Shown piece by piece: positions 1 to 6,683 of a stretch of 64,000 bases of DNA. The notes under the pieces are model-generated. The model worked only from the letters and a program-made list of their open reading frames with translations, did no database searches and had not been told where the DNA came from. The position numbers were made by a program, and so were the translations under genes. Origin of the DNA: Flavobacterium micromati (GTDB lineage: Bacteria > Bacteroidota > Bacteroidia > Flavobacteriales > Flavobacteriaceae); contig NZ_FQWF01000006.1 of NCBI RefSeq assembly GCF_900129585.1, positions 62,001 to 126,000 on the forward strand, in the 5' to 3' direction. How positions within the stretch are numbered: the stretch's first letter is position 1; every line of letters begins with the position of its first letter.

Positions 1-258
1 GTTGTCTATTGCTCTTATTTGGTCGATCATAATATCACAATCCTGTTCAGTATTTGCGATTCCCTTTTGAATGTTTACTCTTAATATATCTGCTTTAGGC
101 TTTACTATTGAAGTGATCGGACAAATTACGGTAGAAGGATGTTCAATGTTATTTAGTAAATCCGTTTGAACAATTAATACGGGTCTTATTTTACCCAACT
201 CTGTTCCATTTCGTGGATTTAGATTAGCAAGCCAAATTTCAAATTGATTAATTTTCAT
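1..258 (-). CDS. MazF/PemK-type mRNA-interferase toxin, C-terminus outside window
   Basis: The minus strand is open from an ATG at 258-256 to the window edge, giving the first 86 residues. They begin MKINQFEIWLANLNP and continue with GKIRPVLIVQTD and a segment containing VICPITS, the usual opening of MazF/PemK toxins (the R-P-V-L-I-V strand and P-x-T-S). Family members cut mRNA and are held inactive by the cognate antitoxin. The ATG lies inside the last codons of the upstream antitoxin gene, an 11-nt overlap that implies translational coupling. The C-terminal part lies left of base 1, so integrity of the toxin cannot be judged. Confidence 0.85.
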   Translation of the reverse strand, partial: MKINQFEIWLANLNPRNGTELGKIRPVLIVQTDLLNNIEHPSTVICPITSIVKPKADILRVNIQKGIANTEQDCDIMIDQIRAIDN

Positions 259-478
259 AATCAAAATCTTCAAATTCGCTCAAAATATCCATCGAATTTT
301 CAGCAACTAATTTTGATTCCGCTTTTAGTTTTTTTGCTAACAAGCTTTTTTTATTGACTTTGTTATAAAATTCTATTGCTTCGTTTATGTAACGATTCCG
401 AGGTTTATCTAATGATTCTAAAATGTTTTCCGTTTCACTAAATATAACATCGTCAATTTTTAAAGAAATAGTTTTCAT
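248..478 (-). CDS. Antitoxin of the MazF/PemK module (ribbon-helix-helix-like)
   Basis: This 76-residue protein starts KTISLKIDDVIF and has a helical YINEAIEFYNK stretch near residue 30, resembling the strand-helix-helix N-terminus of CopG/RHH-type antitoxins. An acidic tail (EFEDFDYEN) could thread into the toxin. It is the first gene of a two-gene unit and overlaps the toxin by 11 nt. Its role is inferred mainly from size, charge and position before a recognisable PemK toxin; I do not recognise the exact family. A palindromic stretch over its promoter suggests that it represses its own operon. Confidence 0.75.
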   Translation of the reverse strand: MKTISLKIDDVIFSETENILESLDKPRNRYINEAIEFYNKVNKKSLLAKKLKAESKLVAENSMDILSEFEDFDYEN

Positions 479-497
479 AATGTCATTTTTTTTTACA

Positions 498-523
498 CAA
501 AGGTATATATAAATGGTATATAC
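498..523 (-). promoter_or_regulatory. Promoter and probable operator of the MazF/PemK module
   Basis: On the minus strand 505-498 reads TACCTTTG, a match to the Bacteroidota -7 consensus, 19 nt before the antitoxin ATG. Just upstream (503-523) two copies of a self-complementary GTATATAC-like octamer, one imperfect, overlap the -7 box. This is the usual arrangement for an RHH antitoxin operator. The operator role is inferred. Confidence 0.55.
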
Positions 524-565
524 TAATTAACGAAAAAAGCTAAAAAGTTCCAAATCACTATATTT

Positions 566-1723
566 TTACAATCTACTAATCACTCTTATACTTTTCTTCA
601 CATCCTCGGCAATTCGTCTGGCTTCATTAATGTCTTTATTTACAATAGTAACGTGCCCCATTTTTCTAAAGGGTCTTGTTTGCTTCTTTCCGTAAATATG
701 AGGAGTAACTCCATTCCAAGCTAATATCTTTTCGATATTTTCATAGACAACATCTCCAGAAAAACCTTCGGCGCCAACTAAATTCACCATAATTCCAGCC
801 ACTTTACTATCAGTATTTCCTAAAGGCAAATCTAAAATAGCTCTTAAATGATTTTCAAATTGTGAAGTATAACTCGCCTCAATAGAATAATGTCCAGAAT
901 TATGTGGTCGTGGTGCGACCTCGTTTACAATAATCTCGTCATCCTCTGTTTGGAACATTTCTACCGCTAAAAGTCCAACATGATTGAATTTTTCAGAAAC
1001 ATGTAAGGCAATAGTTTTTGCTTTTTCGGAAACTTCATCGCCTATTCGAGCAGGACAAATCACATATTCAACTTGGTTGGCTTCGGGATGAAACTCCATT
1101 TCAACTACAGGATACGCTTTTATTTCGCCGGTAGGGGAACGACAAACAATCACCGCTAATTCATTTTTAAACGGAATCATTTCCTCTGCAATGCATTCTA
1201 CATTCGCTAGATTATCTAAATCAGAAATTTGTCTAATAACTTTTACGCCGTTTCCGTCGTATCCAAATTCAGTACATTTCCATACAAAAGGAAGCGTTAT
1301 TTTCGCATCTAAAATAGAAACTATTAAAGCTTTTAAATCACTAAATCGTTGATAATTTGCCGTTGGAATAGCATTTTTTGTATAAAAATCTTTTTGAACA
1401 CCTTTGTTTTGAATCAGTTTCAACGTTTTGGGAGAAGGATAAACTTTTAATCCTTCTTCCTCTAATTTTACTAAAGCTTCCAAATTAACTAATTCAATTT
1501 CGAAAGTCAAAATATCAACTAATTTCCCAAAATTATAAACAGTTTCAAAGTCCATTAAATCTCCCTTGACGAATTTATCGCAAGCTATTTTGCAAGGCGC
1601 TTCGTCACTAGGATCCAAAACATAAGTTTGTATGTCGAATTTGCGAGTGTCAAACAACATCATTTTGCCGAGTTGACCGCCGCCTAATATGCCGAGTTTA
1701 AAATCAGAAGAAAAATAATTCAT
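566..1723 (-). CDS. purK: N5-carboxyaminoimidazole ribonucleotide synthase
   Basis: PurK uses ATP and bicarbonate to convert AIR to N5-CAIR in purine synthesis. The 385-residue ATP-grasp protein opens with the LGILGGGQLGKMM dinucleotide-fold motif (about residues 10-22). It has the central grasp segment ECIAEEMIPFKNELAV and the metal/ATP site around VNEVAPRPHNSGHY. Length is normal. purE is not adjacent in this window, but the purine-related hpt and adk genes lie divergently about 1.1 kb away. The gap to them is occupied by a toxin-antitoxin pair and a gene remnant. Confidence 0.96.
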   Translation of the reverse strand: MNYFSSDFKLGILGGGQLGKMMLFDTRKFDIQTYVLDPSDEAPCKIACDKFVKGDLMDFETVYNFGKLVDILTFEIELVNLEALVKLEEEGLKVYPSPKTLKLIQNKGVQKDFYTKNAIPTANYQRFSDLKALIVSILDAKITLPFVWKCTEFGYDGNGVKVIRQISDLDNLANVECIAEEMIPFKNELAVIVCRSPTGEIKAYPVVEMEFHPEANQVEYVICPARIGDEVSEKAKTIALHVSEKFNHVGLLAVEMFQTEDDEIIVNEVAPRPHNSGHYSIEASYTSQFENHLRAILDLPLGNTDSKVAGIMVNLVGAEGFSGDVVYENIEKILAWNGVTPHIYGKKQTRPFRKMGHVTIVNKDINEARRIAEDVKKSIRVISRL

Positions 1724-1794
1724 TTGTTTTAGTTATTGTTTGTTAACGGTCAAATGCAGTCGCTACGCTCGTGTCATTGTGTAGATGTAATTGT

Positions 1795-2217
1795 TTAGTG
1801 TAATGCGTTTAAAAATTCATTAGGTGTAAATATCTTTATTTCAGCATTTTTATAATCTTTTAAATCTCTAGTCACAATACAATCCATATCGCTGATAGAT
1901 TGAGCGGAAATTATTTGAATAGCATCTTCAAAATCTTTATGATTGGATTTAAGACTTTTCCTCAGGATCTCCTCAGTCACAGGAATTATTAAAATTGTAT
2001 CTAATAAATCCTCGATGATAGATCGTAATTCGACTTCGTTTACCATTTTTTTTACAATATAATGTAATGTTCCGATAGAATGAGAAGTGGAGTATGTATT
2101 AATTTTGTTGTGCTGGCAATAATCAAAAATTGCTATTGATGATTCTGCAAAAGGTTTTCTGTTGGCTACAATGTCAACTAAAACATTAGTATCTAAAAAA
2201 ATATTTTTATATACCAT
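1795..2217 (-). CDS. PIN-domain toxin (VapC-like)
   Basis: PIN-domain RNases use a cluster of acidic residues and Mg2+ to cut RNA and act as toxins in VapBC-type modules. The protein begins MVYKNIFLDTNVLVDIVANRKPF, with the first conserved Asp in LDTN. Near the C-terminus it has the DFEDAIQ and CIVTRDLKDY segments carrying the remaining acidic residues. The open frame extends 16 codons further upstream, but the start at 2217 gives the standard PIN N-terminus and an 11-nt overlap with the antitoxin, so I chose it. Length is 140 residues. Confidence 0.88.
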   Translation of the reverse strand: MVYKNIFLDTNVLVDIVANRKPFAESSIAIFDYCQHNKINTYSTSHSIGTLHYIVKKMVNEVELRSIIEDLLDTILIIPVTEEILRKSLKSNHKDFEDAIQIISAQSISDMDCIVTRDLKDYKNAEIKIFTPNEFLNALH

Positions 2218-2458
2218 ATTTTTCTTTGTAATATTCTTCTTTAGCTTTTTTAATATCAAAGTCATCTGGAAGGGTAATACGACCGATCAATTTTCTAATT
2301 TTTGGATCAACGTTTTTGTAATCCAAATCTCTTTTCGATGTCAAATTTCTAAAATAACTTTCTACCATTTCAGATAAACTTCTACCTGTTTCTTTGGCAT
2401 AAATTTTAGCTTGCTCAATGACTTCTTTTTCTAACGATAAAGTGAGTTTAGTATTCAT
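2207..2458 (-). CDS. DUF6364-like antitoxin paired with the PIN toxin
   Basis: An 83-residue protein with an N-terminus like ribbon-helix-helix antitoxins (LTLSLEKEVIEQAKIYAKET, then GRSLSEMVESYF). This pattern is typical of the DUF6364 antitoxins that precede PIN toxins in Bacteroidota. The charged tail (KKAKEEYYKEKYG) would be the toxin-binding part. It overlaps the PIN gene by 11 nt (2207-2217), the same overlap as in the MazF-type module on the other side of purK. It probably represses its own promoter. Confidence 0.83.
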   Translation of the reverse strand: MNTKLTLSLEKEVIEQAKIYAKETGRSLSEMVESYFRNLTSKRDLDYKNVDPKIRKLIGRITLPDDFDIKKAKEEYYKEKYGI

Positions 2459-2486
2459 GTACGTATAGTTTTCACAAATGTACGTA
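2459..2486 (-). promoter_or_regulatory. Promoter and probable operator of the PIN module
   Basis: On the minus strand 2482-2475 reads TACATTTG, a perfect -7 box, 17 nt before the antitoxin ATG. Two identical GTACGTA heptamers (2459-2465 and 2480-2486), each containing the palindrome TACGTA, bracket the box 21 nt apart, about two helical turns. They would suit an RHH-dimer operator. Regulation is inferred. Confidence 0.55.
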
Positions 2487-2490
2487 AATA

Positions 2491-2675
2491 TTATAATTGG
2501 TTACTCATCTTCTTTAAAATTTCAGTAGCAACAGCCTTGTAAGCATAAGAATGTTTATGATATGCATCTGTAAGAATACGTTGTAATTCAGAATAAATTC
2601 AATCGTTTACTTTGCCTATTTCATAAAGTGCTCGAATTTAATATGCTTTTGTAGAAACTTTTGTCATTTGTATCA
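2491..2675 (-). pseudogene. Remnant of a HEAT-repeat protein gene (C-terminal end)
   Basis: Reading the minus strand up to a stop at 2493-2491 gives about 60 codons broken by three in-frame stops: a TAG (about 2687) just upstream, a TAA and a TGA. The readable pieces include IRALYEIGKVND, IYSELQRILTDAYHKH and YKAVATEILKKM. They resemble the C-terminal helix pairs of a short HEAT-repeat protein common in Flavobacteria, often mislabelled adenylosuccinate lyase. The TGA sits where that family has Trp (ND-W-IY). No intact N-terminal part is visible upstream. It looks like a decayed fragment. Confidence 0.5.
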
Positions 2676-2783
2676 ACTATATTTTTATAAAGATCCATAA
2701 TCATTTGAAACATTCAAAACAGAAAATTTTAAATATACAGTATTCTTATGCTTTTTAATCTAATTTCTAAATTCAGAAATTGC

Positions 2784-2791
2784 TATCTTTG
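2784..2791 (+). promoter_or_regulatory. -7 promoter element of hpt-adk
   Basis: TATCTTTG matches the Bacteroidota -7 consensus TAnnTTTG and lies 23 nt before the hpt ATG, predicting a leader of about 19 nt. I see no clear -33 TTG at standard spacing. Confidence 0.5.
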
Positions 2792-2814
2792 CCCATTATT
2801 TTAAACATTAGATA

Positions 2815-3345
2815 ATGATACAACTTCACGATAAACAATTTGTTCCATTTATTTCTGCTAAAGAAATTCAGTTTGCCTTAGCAAAAATGGTTGCCCAAAT
2901 AGAAGACGATTTTATAGATGAAATTCCGGTATTTGTCGGTGTTTTAAATGGTGCTTTTATGGTAGTTTCTGATTTTATGAAATTATATAAAAAACCATGT
3001 GAAGTCTCTTTTATAAAAATGGCTTCTTATGAAGGAACTTCCTCAACTAACGATGTAAAACAGTTAATAGGACTGAATCAAGACTTGACTGGACGTTCAG
3101 TTGTTATCATTGAAGATATTGTAGATACTGGAAACACCTTAGTAGAATTGAAAGAATTATTCAAAAAGCAAAATGTAAAACATTTTAAAATAGCGACACT
3201 TTTCTTTAAACCAGAAGCATATACTAAGGACATAAAAATCGATTATATTGGGATCCGAATTCCAAATAAATTCATTGTAGGTTACGGTTTGGATTATGAT
3301 GGTTTGGGTCGGAATTTATCAGAAGTTTATAAATTAAAAGAATAA
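2815..3345 (+). CDS. hpt: Hypoxanthine phosphoribosyltransferase
   Basis: This purine-salvage enzyme joins hypoxanthine or guanine to PRPP, making IMP or GMP in the cytoplasm. The 176-residue sequence has the type I phosphoribosyltransferase PRPP-binding motif VVIIEDIVDTGNTL at about residues 96-109, and the flexible-loop region MASYEGTSS near residue 70. The start follows a good -7 box. adk begins 12 nt after its stop, so the two form a salvage and nucleotide-balance operon. Confidence 0.95.
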   Translation: MIQLHDKQFVPFISAKEIQFALAKMVAQIEDDFIDEIPVFVGVLNGAFMVVSDFMKLYKKPCEVSFIKMASYEGTSSTNDVKQLIGLNQDLTGRSVVIIEDIVDTGNTLVELKELFKKQNVKHFKIATLFFKPEAYTKDIKIDYIGIRIPNKFIVGYGLDYDGLGRNLSEVYKLKE

Positions 3346-3357
3346 CTACACAACAAC

Positions 3358-3930
3358 ATGACTAATATCGTTTTATTTGGAAAACCAGGAGCTGGTAAAG
3401 GAACTCAAGCTGAATTTCTAAAAGAAAAGTATAAATTAACACATATTTCAACTGGAGATGTATTTCGTTTTAATTTAAAAAATGATACTGAACTTGGTAA
3501 ACAAGCCAGAGTTTTCATGGATGCGGGCGATTTAGTTCCAGATGAATTGACCACTAAAATGCTAATTGACGAGGTGAACAAACACCCAAATACGAACGGA
3601 ATTTTGTTTGACGGATATCCCCGAACATTATCGCAATCAGTGGCATTGGATGAATTTTTGACTTCTATTAATTCAAAAGTTGCAGCAACAATTGCACTAG
3701 AAGCCGATGATGAAATTTTAATCCAGCGTTTGTTAGAAAGAGGAAAAACAAGCGGGAGAATAGACGATCAAGATGAAGAAAAAATCAGAAATCGTTACCA
3801 AGAATACAATGAAAAAACAGCGCCCTTAATGGATTATTACAAAGCGCAAGGTAAATTTTTTCCAGTAAATGGAATTGGCTCTATTGCTGAAATCACAGAT
3901 AGAGTCAGTGCAGTTATCGATAATTTATAG
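3358..3930 (+). CDS. adk: Adenylate kinase
   Basis: Catalyses ATP + AMP to 2 ADP. The P-loop GKPGAGKGT lies at residues 8-16, the AMP-binding ISTGDVFR near residue 31, and the DGYPRT segment in the core. The 190-residue length and brief LID region (RGKTSGRIDDQDEEKIRNRY) mark the short-LID form, without the zinc-binding or long LID of other bacterial enzymes. In many bacteria adk follows secY; here it sits beside hpt, about 32 kb from secY, and that slot in the ribosomal cluster is empty. Confidence 0.95.
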   Translation: MTNIVLFGKPGAGKGTQAEFLKEKYKLTHISTGDVFRFNLKNDTELGKQARVFMDAGDLVPDELTTKMLIDEVNKHPNTNGILFDGYPRTLSQSVALDEFLTSINSKVAATIALEADDEILIQRLLERGKTSGRIDDQDEEKIRNRYQEYNEKTAPLMDYYKAQGKFFPVNGIGSIAEITDRVSAVIDNL

Positions 3931-4071
3931 AAGCTATTTCCAGCTGTACGTTACAAGTCCTCACTTACAAAACGTATTTTCTAAGCCATAAAAGGAGCTT
4001 TCGCTGGTCGCTCTTTTCTGTTAAGAAAATTACTTTTTATAAGTTCCGGGCTTTCCACTGCCATCTGGGCT
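3931..4071 (+). repeat. Dispersed intergenic hairpin element, copy 1
   Basis: The stretch has conserved-looking ends and a central hairpin. The left end contains TTCCAGCTGTACG, the stem is AAAGGAGC (3991-3998) with GCTCTTTT (4010-4017), and the right end reads TTTCCACTGCCATCTGGGCT. The same layout, with a different stem sequence, recurs at 40655-40730. It starts directly after the adk stop codon. This resembles REP-like elements scattered through Flavobacterium genomes. Boundaries are approximate. Confidence 0.5.
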
Positions 4072-4149
4072 AAAATAAGAATGATTAAGAATAATCGATT
4101 TAAAAATGAAAAATCGAGTAAGAATACCTAAACGAATCAAAATATAACA

Positions 4150-5421
4150 TTGGAAATAGTAATAATATTTTTTCTAATACTGCTAAATGGGGTTTTCTCT
4201 ATGTCCGAAATCGCCTTGATCTCAGCACGAAAAAATAGATTAGAAACAGCAGCAAAAAAAGGAAATAAAAGCGCAAAAATAGCACTTGATTTGGCTAATT
4301 CGCCAAATAAATTTTTGTCAACCGTACAAATAGGAATCACTTTAATAGGGATTCTTACTGGTATTTACAGTGGCGATAAAATAACCTCTGATGTTCAAAA
4401 TTTCATACAAGGATTTGAAGTATTAAAACCTTATTCACCCGCCATTGCTGTAGGTCTGGTAGTTGTAGTATTGACTTTTTTCTCACTAGTTCTAGGGGAA
4501 TTATTACCTAAAAGAATAGGATTAAATCACCCAGAAGCAATCGCTAAGGCCGTTGCGATGCCTATGAAGGTAGTGTCCATTGTAACAGCGCCTTTTATTT
4601 GGTTATTGACGCAATCAACTGAATTTCTTTTAGATGTTTTGCGAATAAAACCCACCGCTGATGGGCGCGTAACAGAAGAAGAAATAAAAGCTATAATTAA
4701 AGAGGGAACAGAAGGTGGCGAAGTGCAAGAAATAGAACAAGATATTGTGGAACGCGTTTTTCATATTGGCGACAGAAAAATAAACTCTTTAATGACACAT
4801 AGAAAGTCGGTTATTTTTTTACCACTTTATGCAAACAAGGAGGAAGTAAAGAAATTTATGCTGGAGGAATTACATTCCATATATCCAGTTTATAATGGCA
4901 ATTATGATGAGATTGTTGGTGTGGTGAATTTAAAGGATATTTTTGCTCATTTTGATAATGAAAATTTCAATTTGTCTGACATTATGACCGAAGCTCCTTT
5001 TATGATGGAGCAAACTACGGCTTATGTTGCGCTCGAAAATTTTAAAAAAACGGGTATTCATTATGCGTTTGTGTCTGATGAATATGGAGTTTTTCAAGGT
5101 GTGATTACGTTAAATGATATTTTAGAGGCTTTAGTTGGAGATGCGTCTGATTTTTATAAAGATGATTTTCAGTTAGTAGAACGAGAAGATGGCTCATGGT
5201 TAGTTGATGGTCATTATTCATTGCACGATTTCTTGACGTATTTTGAGTTAGATGAACTAATAAATGATTATGAAGTAACTACCGTAAGCGGTTTAATAAT
5301 GACTGAACTTTCTCGTATTCCAAAACAGGGAGAGAAGTTGATTTGGCAAAAATTTCAGTTGGAAGTAATAGATATGGACGGCGTGAAGATTGATAAAGTA
5401 ATGGTTAAGGCATTACAATAA
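4150..5421 (+). CDS. CNNM/CorC (hemolysin C-like) transporter-associated protein
   Basis: A 423-residue inner-membrane protein: an N-terminal DUF21/CNNM domain with about four membrane segments (the first at residues 2-22, later ones near 65-85 and 95-120), then a CBS-pair region (about 205-330), then a C-terminal CorC_HlyC domain. The family is linked to Mg2+/Co2+ efflux, but the substrate here is unproven. The start appears to be TTG at 4150: an in-frame stop lies at 4144 and the first in-frame ATG (4201) would cut into the first membrane helix. It lies between adk and obgE. Confidence 0.88.
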   Translation: MEIVIIFFLILLNGVFSMSEIALISARKNRLETAAKKGNKSAKIALDLANSPNKFLSTVQIGITLIGILTGIYSGDKITSDVQNFIQGFEVLKPYSPAIAVGLVVVVLTFFSLVLGELLPKRIGLNHPEAIAKAVAMPMKVVSIVTAPFIWLLTQSTEFLLDVLRIKPTADGRVTEEEIKAIIKEGTEGGEVQEIEQDIVERVFHIGDRKINSLMTHRKSVIFLPLYANKEEVKKFMLEELHSIYPVYNGNYDEIVGVVNLKDIFAHFDNENFNLSDIMTEAPFMMEQTTAYVALENFKKTGIHYAFVSDEYGVFQGVITLNDILEALVGDASDFYKDDFQLVEREDGSWLVDGHYSLHDFLTYFELDELINDYEVTTVSGLIMTELSRIPKQGEKLIWQKFQLEVIDMDGVKIDKVMVKALQ

Positions 5422-5503
5422 TTGTGTAAAGTGTTCGGTATTTTAAATTCAGCATTTTTACTGAAGCTAAAAAACCAAATTCTAAGCACTGAAAAAAAGA
5501 ATT

Positions 5504-6505
5504 ATGACAGAAGGAAATTTTGTAGATTACGTTAAAATATATGTTTCATCCGGAAAAGGAGGAAAGGGATCTACGCATTTGCATAGAGAAAAATTTATTG
5601 AAAAAGGTGGGCCAGACGGTGGTGATGGTGGCCGTGGCGGTCATGTTTATTTAGTTGGAAATAAAGGTCTTTGGACGTTGTTTCACTTAAAATTTGCACG
5701 ACATATTAAAGCTGGAAATGGTGGAGATGGAAGTGGAGACCGAAGTACAGGTGCTGATGGAGATGATAAATATATCGAAGTGCCATTAGGAACGGTTGTA
5801 AAAGACAAAGAAACGGGAGAAATTCTATTCGAAATTACTGATGAGGGCGAAAAACAAATTTTGTCCCGCGGTGGTAAAGGTGGTTTAGGTAACTGGCATT
5901 TTAGAAGTTCTACAAATCAAACACCAAGATATTCGCAACCCGGTTTACCTGGCGCAGAAATGGATGTGATTTTAGAATTAAAAGTCCTTGCTGATGTTGG
6001 GCTAGTAGGTTTTCCTAATGCTGGAAAATCAACACTGTTGTCCGTACTAACTTCTGCTAAACCAAAGATTGCTGATTATCCGTTTACGACTTTAAAACCA
6101 AATCTTGGAATCGTGGCTTACAGAGATTTTCAATCATTTGTAATTGCTGATATTCCAGGAATTATTGAAGGCGCTGCTGAGGGAAAAGGTCTAGGGCATT
6201 ATTTTTTACGTCATATTGAGCGTAATTCTACTTTACTATTTTTAGTTCCTGTTGATACGCCAGATATAAAAGGGGAATACGATATTTTAGTAAACGAGCT
6301 AACTAAATACAATCCTGAAATGTTAGACAAGGAGCGTATGGTTGTCATTTCTAAATGTGATATGCTAGATGATGAATTGAAAGCAGAATTAAAAACTGAG
6401 TTAGATATTTCTTTTAAAGATGTTCCATATATGTTTATTTCTTCTGTTGCACAACAAGGGCTAACAGAATTAAAAGATAAATTGTGGAAAATGTTGAATG
6501 AATAA
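5504..6505 (+). CDS. obgE: GTPase Obg/CgtA
   Basis: An essential GTPase that binds the 50S subunit and links ribosome maturation to the stringent response. The glycine-rich Obg fold fills residues 1-158 ([20 protein letters not shown]). The G domain follows, with G1 at about 168-176 (GFPNAGKST), G3 DIPG, and a G4 motif reading SKCD rather than NKxD. The 333-residue protein has no long C-terminal extension. A strong terminator follows at 6525. Confidence 0.95.
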   Translation: MTEGNFVDYVKIYVSSGKGGKGSTHLHREKFIEKGGPDGGDGGRGGHVYLVGNKGLWTLFHLKFARHIKAGNGGDGSGDRSTGADGDDKYIEVPLGTVVKDKETGEILFEITDEGEKQILSRGGKGGLGNWHFRSSTNQTPRYSQPGLPGAEMDVILELKVLADVGLVGFPNAGKSTLLSVLTSAKPKIADYPFTTLKPNLGIVAYRDFQSFVIADIPGIIEGAAEGKGLGHYFLRHIERNSTLLFLVPVDTPDIKGEYDILVNELTKYNPEMLDKERMVVISKCDMLDDELKAELKTELDISFKDVPYMFISSVAQQGLTELKDKLWKMLNE

Positions 6506-6524
6506 TTTGTACAAAATGTAATTT

Positions 6525-6557
6525 AAAGGTGTTCTAGAAATGGGGCACCTTTTTTTT
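6525..6557 (+). terminator. Rho-independent terminator of obgE
   Basis: AAAGGTG (6525-6531) pairs with CACCTTT (6546-6552) across a 14-nt loop and is followed by a run of T, 20 nt after the obgE stop. Confidence 0.75.
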
Positions 6558-6631
6558 GTAATATAATTACGAAATTCATAAAATTATATTAAAAAAAGGA
6601 TTTTCACTGATGTTTGTTTTGTATTAAGATG

Positions 6632-6659
6632 TTGAAATTCCGAAAATGATTTATATTCG
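6632..6659 (+). promoter_or_regulatory. Probable promoter of the S46 peptidase gene
   Basis: TTG at 6632-6634 and TATATTCG at 6652-6659 are separated by 17 nt. The -7 box departs from TAnnTTTG by one base. The ATG follows 24 nt later. Confidence 0.45.
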
Positions 6660-6683
6660 CACAACTAAAAAAATAATTGCATT

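Larger units (their letters stand above)
2459..2814. other. Gene-free stretch between the PIN module and hpt
   Basis: These 356 bases hold the PIN-module promoter, the HEAT-repeat remnant and, at the right end, the hpt promoter. No intact gene is visible on either strand. Confidence 0.6.

Noticed and set aside
2218-2265. Longer N-terminus of the PIN toxin
   Set aside because: Lys-rich codons shared with the antitoxin gene in another frame; the start at 2217 gives the standard PIN opening and the 11-nt overlap.
1-2675. Defence island or mobile element at the left end
   Set aside because: Only two toxin-antitoxin modules and one gene remnant are seen; there is no integrase, transposase, attachment repeat or restriction gene.
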